Below, in pieces: positions 1-5,821 of a stretch of DNA of 5,821 bases; position 1 is the first letter of the stretch; every line of letters starts with the position of its first letter. The DNA comes from Sphingobacteriales bacterium (GTDB taxonomy: Bacteria; Bacteroidota; Bacteroidia; Chitinophagales; Chitinophagaceae). Below the pieces are notes generated by a model. It saw only the letters and a program-made list of their open reading frames with translations, was not told the DNA's origin and ran no database searches. The translations under genes were made by a program, and so were the position numbers. The DNA lies in assembly GCA_947463665.1 (NCBI GenBank), contig CANHUD010000156.1:1-5821 (forward strand), given 5' to 3'.

Positions 1-1425
1 CTGTGGACCGACAATGACCATGGTGAAAAGATCCGCATCGTACGCACCCAAACGGATAATGAAGAAGGAAAATTTGTGGCCGATTCCATCCAGGAACAAA
101 AACTCCGCTACCATTTCGCCCACCGCGACTTTGCCATCCTCTACCGTACCAACGCCCAAAGCCGCGCCTTCGAAGAAGCCCTTCGCCGAATGGCCATTCC
201 CTACACCATTTTCGGCGGCATCAGCTTCTACCAGCGTAAAGAGATCAAAGATTATGTGGCCTACCTCCGGCTGACCGTAAACACCCGCGATGAAGAAGCC
301 CTGAAACGCATCATCAACTATCCGGTTAGAGGTATCGGCAAAACCACAATCGACAAACTGGTGCTCATTGCCAATGAACAGAAGCTCACCATGTGGGAAG
401 TGCTCTGCAATGCAGCCTTATACGGCTTCAAATCATCTACCCTCGAAGCCATTGATGGCTTTGTGACCATGCTGAAAAGCTTCCACTCCATGCTGGAACT
501 CCAGAATGCCTATGATGTGGCCATCCATATCGGTAAACAAACCAATCTCGTTAAAGAACTCTTCAACGATAAGAGCACGGAAGGCATGCAGCGCTATGAA
601 AACGTACAGGAACTCCTTAACTCCATCAAAGAATGGGTGGAAAGCCCGGATAATGAAGAAGGAGAGGTGGTCAGCAAATCCCTGGGCGCCTATCTCCAAC
701 AGATCACCCTACTAACCGATTCGGATAACAAAGACGAAAACGCAGATACGGTCAAACTCATGACCATCCACGCAGCGAAAGGACTGGAATTTCCCTGCGT
801 CTTCGCTGCCGGTCTGGAAGAATCCCTCTTCCCCAATGCCATGGCCATCAATACACGGGATGAACTCGAAGAAGAAAGACGGCTGTTCTACGTGGTCATC
901 ACCCGCGCCAAAGCCAAACTCTGGATCTCCTACGCCAATACCCGCTACAAATTCGGTCAGCTCATCCAAAACGAACCCTCCCGCTTCCTCGATGAACTGC
1001 CCGACTCCTTCATTGATCGGGCCTTCGCCGGCGGAGGCATGCGCAACCAGGGCCCCGGTGGCAGCGCCTTCGATCGGATGAACGGCGGATGGAAAACATC
1101 CGGATCCAACCGGCCCGGTACACAGGCATCGGATAGCAGCAACCGGTATGGTCCGCCTCCCAAACCCAAATCCCAGACGCCCTCTTTCCTACCGCCCAAA
1201 ACGCCGCCCAAAGTGGTGGAACATATCCCAAGTGCAGATTTTCAGGCCAGTGACACTTCCGGACTGCAGGCCGGCCAACGGGTGGAACATCAGAAATTCG
1301 GTTTCGGTACGGTGATAAAAATGGAAGGCGCCGCGCACAACCCGATCGCCACCATCCAGTTTGAACAGAATGGTGAGAAAAAGATCATGCTGAATTATGC
1401 CCGACTCCGGATCATTGAAGGTTAA
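1..1425 (+). CDS. pcrA: UvrD/PcrA-family ATP-dependent DNA helicase, C-terminal part (5' end outside window)
   Basis: Superfamily 1A 3'-5' DNA helicase acting in repair and replication-fork or transcription-conflict processing. The frame is open from base 1, so 474 residues are visible; UvrD/PcrA proteins are usually about 720-780 residues, so roughly the first 300 (Walker A, Walker B) are missing. Visible landmarks, in fragment numbering: LYRTNAQSR (motif IV region) at 47-55, FGGISFYQRKEIKD at about 71-84, motif V VKLMTIHAAKGLEFP at 251-265, and motif VI EEERRLFYVVITRA at 290-303. After a Gly/Pro/Ser-rich linker (about 340-420) comes a Tudor-like C-terminal domain (about 422-474, GQRVEHQKFGFGTV), which in PcrA/UvrD binds RNA polymerase. 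Motif VI has Val where many homologues have Gly or Ala (YVGITRA), probably lineage variation. A GTG at 76 is only an internal codon. The family call is firm; choosing pcrA rather than uvrD as the symbol is a naming matter. Confidence 0.95.
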   Translation: MWTDNDHGEKIRIVRTQTDNEEGKFVADSIQEQKLRYHFAHRDFAILYRTNAQSRAFEEALRRMAIPYTIFGGISFYQRKEIKDYVAYLRLTVNTRDEEALKRIINYPVRGIGKTTIDKLVLIANEQKLTMWEVLCNAALYGFKSSTLEAIDGFVTMLKSFHSMLELQNAYDVAIHIGKQTNLVKELFNDKSTEGMQRYENVQELLNSIKEWVESPDNEEGEVVSKSLGAYLQQITLLTDSDNKDENADTVKLMTIHAAKGLEFPCVFAAGLEESLFPNAMAINTRDELEEERRLFYVVITRAKAKLWISYANTRYKFGQLIQNEPSRFLDELPDSFIDRAFAGGGMRNQGPGGSAFDRMNGGWKTSGSNRPGTQASDSSNRYGPPPKPKSQTPSFLPPKTPPKVVEHIPSADFQASDTSGLQAGQRVEHQKFGFGTVIKMEGAAHNPIATIQFEQNGEKKIMLNYARLRIIEG

Positions 1426-1427
1426 TC

Positions 1428-1447
1428 AGACCGCCTTTTCCGGTTTT
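1428..1447 (+). terminator. weak terminator-like hairpin after the helicase gene
   Basis: AGACCG at 1428-1433 can pair with CGGTTT at 1441-1446 (one G-U pair) around a 7-nt loop, and the 3' arm runs into TTTT (1444-1447). It starts 3 bases after the helicase stop codon, where a terminator would be expected. The stem is short and the T-tract is brief, so this is a tentative call. Confidence 0.25.
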
Positions 1448-1530
1448 CGATTTCAGGAATAAATACGGTTTTACACGGATTTATGACTTCTAACAGGCCC
1501 GTATTCAACCATATATCCGCCTGCGCGTTG

Positions 1531-1538
1531 TAAATTTG
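1531..1538 (+). promoter_or_regulatory. Bacteroidota -7 promoter element for nfu (TAAATTTG)
   Basis: TAAATTTG matches the Bacteroidota primary-sigma -7 consensus TAnnTTTG exactly. It ends 20 bases before the ATG at 1559, so transcription would begin around 1543-1546 with a very short leader. No good -33 TTG element is visible at the usual distance upstream, which lowers confidence. The placement supports the ATG at 1559 rather than the internal ATG at 1601. Confidence 0.45.
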
Positions 1539-1558
1539 TACCTTAAATTGATAGAAAT

Positions 1559-2155
1559 ATGCTTCAGACAGGCAGCCCTGTGATCAGTATCTATACAGAG
1601 ATGACACCCAATCCGGAAACCATGAAGTTTGTGGCAAACAAACTGCTGTATCCCGGTAAAAGCATCGATTTTCCCGATATCGAATCCGCAGGACCCTCAC
1701 CTCTTGCCGGTGAACTCTTCGGCTTTCCGTTCATCAAAGCCGTATTCATAGCCAGTAATTTCGTTACCCTGACCAAAACACCGGATACCGAATGGGAAGA
1801 TGTTAAACCGGAACTGCGTCAGTTCCTCAAAGAATACCTGGAAGCCGGTAAACCGGTTATTTTCGAGGATCAGGTCATCGAAAAACAAAAAAATGACCAG
1901 CCCGTCCTGCTGTCAGAAGATGGCGATGTGGTTTCCCGCATACGCGAATTACTGGAAACCCATGTGAAACCGGCTGTTGAAATGGATGGTGGCGCCATAC
2001 AATTCAAAAAATTCGAAAACGGGGTTGTTACCCTCGCCCTACAGGGCAGCTGCAGCGGATGCCCCTCTTCCATGATCACCCTGAAATCTGGCATCGAACA
2101 GATGATGAAACGCATGATCCCGGAAGTGGAAGAAGTAGTAGCAGAAGCAGAATGA
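1559..2155 (+). CDS. nfu: Nfu-type iron-sulfur cluster carrier (NifU family, Nfu_N plus NifU C-terminal domain)
   Basis: A 198-residue cytoplasmic protein with two domains. The Nfu N-terminal domain spans about 10-100 (EMTPNPETMKFVANK at 14-28, then a GELFGFPFIKAVF stretch at 51-63). A short charged linker (about 103-118) leads to the NifU-like thioredoxin-fold domain at about 124-192. That domain carries the cluster-ligand CxxC at Cys165 and Cys168 (GSCSGCPSS), preceded by PAVEMDGGAIQF. Proteins of this family bind a [4Fe-4S] cluster through the CxxC of a dimer and pass it to target apoproteins. This is the mitochondrial Nfu1 type of architecture; it has no N-terminal NifU scaffold domain (IscU-like). 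The start at 1559 is preferred because the -7 element is correctly spaced; translation from Met15 would still keep the conserved TPNPET motif but leave the promoter further away. The gene has its own promoter and 133 bp separates it from the helicase, so it may be monocistronic. Confidence 0.93.
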   Translation: MLQTGSPVISIYTEMTPNPETMKFVANKLLYPGKSIDFPDIESAGPSPLAGELFGFPFIKAVFIASNFVTLTKTPDTEWEDVKPELRQFLKEYLEAGKPVIFEDQVIEKQKNDQPVLLSEDGDVVSRIRELLETHVKPAVEMDGGAIQFKKFENGVVTLALQGSCSGCPSSMITLKSGIEQMMKRMIPEVEEVVAEAE

Positions 2156-2176
2156 TCTTTTCCCGGCTGAATACCG

Positions 2177-2184
2177 GATATTTG
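2177..2184 (+). promoter_or_regulatory. possible -7 promoter element upstream of pnuC (GATATTTG)
   Basis: GATATTTG matches seven of eight positions of TAnnTTTG, with G in place of the first T. Initiation would fall near 2190, the first base of the stem-loop at 2190-2236, giving a leader of about 54 nt made almost entirely of that structure. No convincing -33 TTG lies at normal spacing, although a T-rich stretch (2157-2162) is nearby. The call is tentative. Confidence 0.25.
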
Positions 2185-2189
2185 CACCC

Positions 2190-2243
2190 CCGGATCGCAT
2201 TGGCTGAATCCATCCATGATTCTACGATCGATCCGGTTTTTTT
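2190..2243 (+). terminator. terminator- or attenuator-like stem-loop with T7 tract abutting the pnuC start codon
   Basis: CCGGATCG at 2190-2197 pairs perfectly with CGATCCGG at 2229-2236. Past a single bulged C (2198) two further A-T pairs form (2199-2200 with 2227-2228). Inside the loop a second small hairpin, GAATC 2206-2210 with GATTC 2218-2222, closes a 7-nt loop. The outer stem is followed at once by seven T residues (2237-2243), and the next base is the A of the pnuC ATG. The structure has intrinsic-terminator form on the + strand. It may end nfu transcripts 35-88 bases after the nfu stop, or act as a conditional attenuator of pnuC. Pairing was worked out by eye; stability was not computed. 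Confidence 0.5.
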
Positions 2244-2858
2244 ATGATGAATTTCTGGAACGCATTTTGGAACGGCCTGCTCGCTACCTCCCCCCTGGAG
2301 GCGCTGGCTGTTATTACAGGCATCATCAGCGTATGGTGTGCTCAAAAGGCCAGCATCTTCACCTATCCGATCGGACTGATCAATACCTCGCTCTACATCT
2401 GGCTCAGCCTGCAGGCTCATTTGCTGGGTGAAGCCTCCGTAAACGCTTACTACACCTTCATGAACGGCTATGGCTGGCTCCTCTGGCTTCGCCGGAATGA
2501 ACAGCAGCAACCGCTCGTGCACATCCGCTATTCCACTAAAAAAGAAATCGGAACCCAACTCCTTTTTTTCGGTTTCTTCTTTACCACCATCTGGCTGAGC
2601 CTGACGTTCCTGAAAACAGCCTTTGCACCGGGAGCCCTGCCACTCGCAGATGCCTTCGCCTCTGCTACCGCCTTTACCGGAATGTGGCTCATGACACGTA
2701 AAAAAGTGGAAAGCTGGTACTGGTGGATCGCAACCAATATCGCTTCGATCCCTCTCTACTATACCAAAGGGTTCGTATTCACCTCAGTATATTATCTCAT
2801 CCTGCTGCTGATGGCCTTCTATGGCCTCAGCGCCTGGAAAAAGAAAGCCAACTCATGA
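2244..2858 (+). CDS. pnuC: PnuC-family nicotinamide riboside transporter
   Basis: A 204-residue, strongly hydrophobic inner-membrane protein with about seven membrane segments, as expected for PnuC facilitators. Family signatures are visible: TGIISVWCAQK (25-35), YPIGLINTSLY (41-51), NAYYTFMNGYGWLLW (67-81), a conserved Asp136 ahead of GMWLMTRKKVESWYWW (146-161), then IPLYYTKG (169-176) and a final YGLSAWKKK. PnuC proteins let vitamin-like ribosides cross the membrane down their gradient, driven by intracellular phosphorylation. The substrate here is inferred to be nicotinamide riboside because the next gene, overlapping by ATGA, is a NadR-like kinase; the related thiamine transporter PnuT usually sits beside thiamine genes, and none is seen. 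Two consecutive ATG codons (2244 and 2247) could serve as start, and no Shine-Dalgarno sequence is present because a T7 tract lies directly upstream. Confidence 0.93.
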   Translation: MMNFWNAFWNGLLATSPLEALAVITGIISVWCAQKASIFTYPIGLINTSLYIWLSLQAHLLGEASVNAYYTFMNGYGWLLWLRRNEQQQPLVHIRYSTKKEIGTQLLFFGFFFTTIWLSLTFLKTAFAPGALPLADAFASATAFTGMWLMTRKKVESWYWWIATNIASIPLYYTKGFVFTSVYYLILLLMAFYGLSAWKKKANS

Positions 2859-3469
2859 ACGGGAAACTCCTACGTATTGTGATCACCGGACCCGAAAGCA
2901 CCGGAAAAAGTACCCTTTCCGAACAACTGGCCCATGCCTTTAAAACCCACTGGTGCCCGGAATTTGCCCGGAATTTCCTATCCAGACAGCCGGAAAAAGT
3001 ACTGTCATCTGCCGAAGCCCCAAACGGAAACTATGACTATGATGACCTGCTGACCATCGCACGCGGACAAATAGCCCTTGAAAACGAAATGGCCGAAAAC
3101 GCCATCCAGCAGTGGTCGGCCCAAACCAACCCGCTTACCCGGCAACCGGTTCTCTTTATCGATACTGATATGTATGTGATGAAGGTATGGTCGGAATTCG
3201 TCTTCGGGAAATGTCATCCCTACATCCTCCAACAAATCGAACAAAGAGGGTATGACCTCTATCTGCTCTGTAACACGGATCTACCCTGGGTTAAAGATGA
3301 ACTGCGGGAATATCCTGACCCCGCTGTTCGTAACAACCTGCTCCAACTGTATCAGAATATCCTAATGAACCAGTCCGTACCCTGGAGCATGGTCAGTGGC
3401 ACCGCTTCCGAACGGGTTGCTTCCGCAGAAAATGCCATTCAGCGCCATTTTCCGTATCTTTTCAGCTAA
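2855..3469 (+). CDS. NadR-like ribosylnicotinamide kinase (AAA_28-type P-loop ATPase)
   Basis: A 204-residue soluble P-loop kinase related to the C-terminal domain of NadR, which phosphorylates nicotinamide riboside to NMN. Visible are Walker A GPESTGKST at 12-20, the NadR-type CPEFARNFL at 34-42, a Walker B-like VLFIDTD at 99-105 followed by MKVWSEFVFG (109-118), and the lid-like DLPWVKDELRE at 142-152 (NadR family: PWxxDxxR). The NMN adenylyltransferase domain and DNA-binding helix-turn-helix of enterobacterial NadR are absent, so this is a stand-alone kinase and not a repressor. The frame stays open upstream to an ATG at 2723, but that start would lie inside pnuC; the ATG at 2855 forms an ATGA overlap with the pnuC stop and places Walker A close to the N-terminus, as usual. 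Coupling with pnuC supports the role: kinase activity traps the imported riboside. The substrate is inferred from family and context. Confidence 0.88.
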   Translation: MNGKLLRIVITGPESTGKSTLSEQLAHAFKTHWCPEFARNFLSRQPEKVLSSAEAPNGNYDYDDLLTIARGQIALENEMAENAIQQWSAQTNPLTRQPVLFIDTDMYVMKVWSEFVFGKCHPYILQQIEQRGYDLYLLCNTDLPWVKDELREYPDPAVRNNLLQLYQNILMNQSVPWSMVSGTASERVASAENAIQRHFPYLFS

Positions 3470-3484
3470 GAAATCCTCCCATAT

Positions 3485-5131
3485 ATGCAACAACTGGGTA
3501 AACCCGCTTTCTACATCGGCTGGTTTCTGATCGGACTGCTGCAGGCCTACCAGACGGAATTACTGGACGATGAAGCGTATTACTGGGTCTATTCACAGTT
3601 CATCGACTGGGGTTACTATGATCATCCTCCGGTGATTGCCCTGCTCATCAAAGCAGGTACCTCCCTGCTTCCGGGCGAAGCAGGTGTACGCCTCTTCATG
3701 GTGAGCATGAGCACCCTCACCATCGCCATGATCCACCGGCTCACCGATAAAAAAGACGATCCTCTTTTCTACGCACTCTCCCTCTCCATCCTCTTCCTGC
3801 AAATCGGTGGCATCATAGCCGTTCCGGATGTACCGGTCCTGTTTTTCATCGCCCTCTATTTCATCATCCTCCGGCAGTTCATTCAAAAACCAACACTGGG
3901 CATCAGCCTGCTGCTGGGTCTGGTAATCGCACTGATGCTCTACAGCAAATACCACGGACTGCTGATCGTTTTCTTCACGCTCGCCGCCATGCCAAAACTG
4001 CTGCTGAAATGGCAGACCTGGACGGCAGCCATACTGGCCGGACTCTTGTTCTTCCCGCATATCCTCTGGCAATTCCTGAATGGATTACCATCGCTTCGTT
4101 ATCACCTCTTCGAACGGAATGCTACCCAATATAAATTTACATTTTCCCTTGAATACGTACTCGGACAAATCGCTCTCGCCGGCCCCTTCATCGGCTGGCT
4201 GGTACTGACAGCCGCCTTCCGGAATAAGACTGCCACTCCCATTTACCGGATACTTTACTGGACAACCCTTGGTGTGTTCACCCTGTTTCTGGTGGCCACC
4301 TTCAAAGGAAGAGCAGAAGCCAACTGGACAGCCCCGGCCTATGTAGGACTGATCGTGATGGCCCACCAGTGGCTGACCGATCAGCCGAGCTGGCGTAAGA
4401 TCGTATTCCGGCTGCTAACCCCTAGCCTGGTGGTTGCGCTGATCTTACGGATCTATCTAATGATCGATATGAAACCGCTTGGGTGGGTGAAAAAAGATGA
4501 ATTCCACAAAAATCACGAATGGGCCACCGCTATTCAGCAACAGGCCGATTCGCTTCCTGTAGTATTTCTGAATTCGTACCAGCGGGCTTCCAAATACTGG
4601 TTCTATGCAGGAGACACTGCCTTTTCCCTGAATACCCTGCAGTACCGACGGAACAATTATAACTTCTGGCCACTGGAAGAGCGCTTACAGGGAAAACGGG
4701 TTCTGGTAGTACATGACCAGCGGAATCCTATTTTTACCGATTCACTTCCGAACGATAAACGGGCTATGTTCTCCCTCCTGGTAGACTCCTTCTATTCCTT
4801 CTCACAGGTAGAGATCAATGAGATCGGAACGCCCGTTCTCGATAAAAAATCCTTCCGTGTTTTGCTGCAGGCAGATTTTCCAAAAGGGCGTAAAATCCGG
4901 ACGCAAACCAGAATCTGGCTGGCCCTCTATGGAGAAAAAAACAAGATCGCACATCTGCTGGAAACCAATCTGAATATGGAAAACATTCTGGATGCCTCGG
5001 CTGCCGGCCTCGCCACCATTGACCTGTCCGGGGTACCTGCGGGAACCTATCGGTACAAATGGGGAATTGAAACCTGTATCCCCGGTCATCCATCAATGAA
5101 CAGTACATCCAGAGAACTCGTCATTCCCTGA
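3485..5131 (+). CDS. GT39/ArnT-like (PMT_2) integral membrane glycosyltransferase
   Basis: A 548-residue protein: about ten or eleven hydrophobic segments in residues 7-327, then a soluble C-terminal domain of about 215 residues, probably periplasmic. Family marks are LLDDEAYYWVYS at 26-37 (catalytic acidic pair of the first periplasmic loop), WGYYDHPPVIALLI at 42-55, an acidic residue in VPDVPVLFF (Asp115) matching the second conserved loop acid, and KGRAEANWTAPAY at 274-286. Such enzymes move a sugar from a polyprenyl-phosphate donor to a lipid, glycan or protein on the outer face of the inner membrane; donor and acceptor cannot be told here. The C-terminal part includes YQRASKYWFYAG (365-376) and RRNNYNFWP (388-396), a pattern I associate with this subfamily. 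The gene starts 15 bp after the kinase stop, with no Shine-Dalgarno sequence and no promoter between them, so it is probably co-transcribed with pnuC. No other envelope-glycan gene flanks it on this strand. Confidence 0.88.
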   Translation: MQQLGKPAFYIGWFLIGLLQAYQTELLDDEAYYWVYSQFIDWGYYDHPPVIALLIKAGTSLLPGEAGVRLFMVSMSTLTIAMIHRLTDKKDDPLFYALSLSILFLQIGGIIAVPDVPVLFFIALYFIILRQFIQKPTLGISLLLGLVIALMLYSKYHGLLIVFFTLAAMPKLLLKWQTWTAAILAGLLFFPHILWQFLNGLPSLRYHLFERNATQYKFTFSLEYVLGQIALAGPFIGWLVLTAAFRNKTATPIYRILYWTTLGVFTLFLVATFKGRAEANWTAPAYVGLIVMAHQWLTDQPSWRKIVFRLLTPSLVVALILRIYLMIDMKPLGWVKKDEFHKNHEWATAIQQQADSLPVVFLNSYQRASKYWFYAGDTAFSLNTLQYRRNNYNFWPLEERLQGKRVLVVHDQRNPIFTDSLPNDKRAMFSLLVDSFYSFSQVEINEIGTPVLDKKSFRVLLQADFPKGRKIRTQTRIWLALYGEKNKIAHLLETNLNMENILDASAAGLATIDLSGVPAGTYRYKWGIETCIPGHPSMNSTSRELVIP

Positions 5132-5135
5132 TACA

Positions 5136-5816
5136 CTATTTTTTCAGGTAGACGAGTTCCGCAATATCAGGGTCTTGCCGCAGATTATTCATCTGCCGGC
5201 GGATCCATCCCGAACGGGTACTCACATATCGGGAGGGAGGACTGATCCTGTATTTTTTAGGATTGGGCAGGATAGCAGCGATCATAGAGGCCTCCTGAGC
5301 CGTAAGTTTTGAAGCCGGCTTTTTGAAATAAGCCTGTGATGCCGCTTCTATGCCAAAAATACCATCTCCCATTTCCGCCACATTGAGGTAAACTTCCAAA
5401 ATCCGCTTCTTGCCCCAGATCAACTCAATCATGAACGTGAAATACACTTCCAAACCCTTTCGGATCCAGCTTCTTCCCTGCCACAAAAACACATTCTTGG
5501 CCACCTGCTGGCTGATGGTGGAAGCACCACGCACCCTCCCGGGCTTTTTTTTGTTGTAGGCCAGTGCTTTCTCTATGCTTTTGATATCAAACCCATTGTG
5601 ATCCGGAAACAACTGATCCTCAGAAGCCATCACTGCCAGACGCGCCTGCGGTGATATTTCTTCCGCATCCACTATATCACGCCGAAGTCCGTGACCGGAG
5701 AAAAAACTTGAAACCTGTGTGATGGTAACCGGAGGATCGATCCATTTAAGGATCAGGATGTACATCAGTTGCGTGATAAATACAATAAACAGGATCTTTT
5801 TAAGCAGTCGCCACAT
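5136..5816 (-). CDS. mtgA: monofunctional biosynthetic peptidoglycan transglycosylase (GT51)
   Basis: A 226-residue protein with one N-terminal membrane anchor (about 7-24) and a periplasmic GT51 domain that polymerises lipid II into glycan strands. All GT51 motifs are present in order: motif 1 EDQLFPDHNGFD at 66-77 with catalytic Glu66, motif 2 RGASTISQQVAKN at 96-108, motif 3 RKGLE at 119-123 with the second catalytic Glu123, motif 4 KRILEVYLNVAEMG at 137-150, and motif 5 LTAQEASMIAAILPNP at 171-186. There is no transpeptidase domain, and the length fits MtgA rather than a truncated class A PBP. The start codon (complement of 5814-5816) lies 5 bases from the window edge, so its promoter is not visible. 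The gene is convergent with the GT39 gene, with 4 bp between the two stop codons. A run of eight A residues in the coding strand (5545-5552) encodes part of NKKK between motifs 1 and 2. Confidence 0.95.
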   Translation of the reverse strand: MWRLLKKILFIVFITQLMYILILKWIDPPVTITQVSSFFSGHGLRRDIVDAEEISPQARLAVMASEDQLFPDHNGFDIKSIEKALAYNKKKPGRVRGASTISQQVAKNVFLWQGRSWIRKGLEVYFTFMIELIWGKKRILEVYLNVAEMGDGIFGIEAASQAYFKKPASKLTAQEASMIAAILPNPKKYRISPPSRYVSTRSGWIRRQMNNLRQDPDIAELVYLKK

Positions 5817-5821
5817 AAATA

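Noticed and set aside
1459..1484. Inverted repeat ATAAAT/ATTTAT in the helicase-nfu spacer
   Set aside because: The stem is short, AT-rich and interrupted by a mismatch, with no T-tract after it, so it is likely a chance palindrome.
2156..2243. TPP or NAD+ riboswitch upstream of pnuC
   Set aside because: No TPP core such as CTGAGA is present, and I cannot match the spacer to the NAD+-I or NAD+-II consensus by eye; only a terminator-like hairpin is supported.
2076..2558. 160-codon open frame on the minus strand across the nfu end and the pnuC beginning
   Set aside because: It lies antisense to two well-supported genes and crosses their spacer, shows no recognisable domain, and is cysteine/serine-rich and irregular as expected for a shadow frame.
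2723..2854. 44-residue N-terminal extension of the NadR-like kinase from an ATG at 2723
   Set aside because: It would overlap 136 bases of pnuC in another frame and add an unrelated peptide before Walker A; the ATGA start at 2855 fits the family.
3593..4072. 159-codon open frame on the minus strand inside the GT39 gene
   Set aside because: It is the antisense of membrane-segment coding sequence, giving a Glu/Gln/Asp-rich translation with no family resemblance; the plus-strand protein accounts fully for the region.
5545..5552. Eight-A run in the mtgA coding strand containing A AAA AAG in frame, like the dnaX -1 frameshift heptamer
   Set aside because: The uninterrupted frame already encodes a full-length GT51 domain on both sides, and no stimulatory structure or alternative product was evident.

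Overview
The window looks like ordinary chromosomal DNA from a Bacteroidota bacterium, probably of the Chitinophagales type. The supports are protein sequence style, one clear TAnnTTTG-type -7 promoter element upstream of the nfu gene, no recognisable Shine-Dalgarno sequence at the starts that can be checked, and moderate GC with few stops in the shadow frames. The genus cannot be named from this sequence alone.

Layout: (1) positions 1-1425 (+) hold the C-terminal two thirds of a UvrD/PcrA superfamily 1 DNA helicase whose start lies outside the window. (2) A 133-bp spacer carries a weak terminator-like hairpin and a good -7 element. (3) 1559-2155 (+) encodes an Nfu-type iron-sulfur cluster carrier. 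(4) An 88-bp spacer carries a bulged stem-loop followed by seven T residues that end exactly at the next start codon. (5) 2244-2858 (+) encodes a PnuC-family transporter. It overlaps by ATGA with (6) 2855-3469 (+), a NadR-like ribosylnicotinamide kinase, and 15 bp further on lies (7) 3485-5131 (+), a GT39/ArnT-like membrane glycosyltransferase. (8) 5136-5816 (-) encodes a monofunctional peptidoglycan glycosyltransferase (MtgA), convergent with the previous gene across only 4 bp.

The clearest functional unit is pnuC plus the NadR-like kinase. PnuC lets nicotinamide riboside diffuse in, and the kinase traps it as NMN for NAD synthesis; the ATGA overlap suggests translational coupling. The GT39 gene is probably co-transcribed but has no obvious link to NAD metabolism. 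The helicase, Nfu and MtgA are housekeeping functions for DNA repair, Fe-S maturation and cell-wall synthesis.

I found no mobile element, CRISPR array, RNA gene, toxin-antitoxin pair or defence locus, and no convincing undescribed system. The item most worth a second look is the structured leader directly abutting the pnuC start codon, which could be a simple terminator of nfu or an attenuator of NAD salvage.
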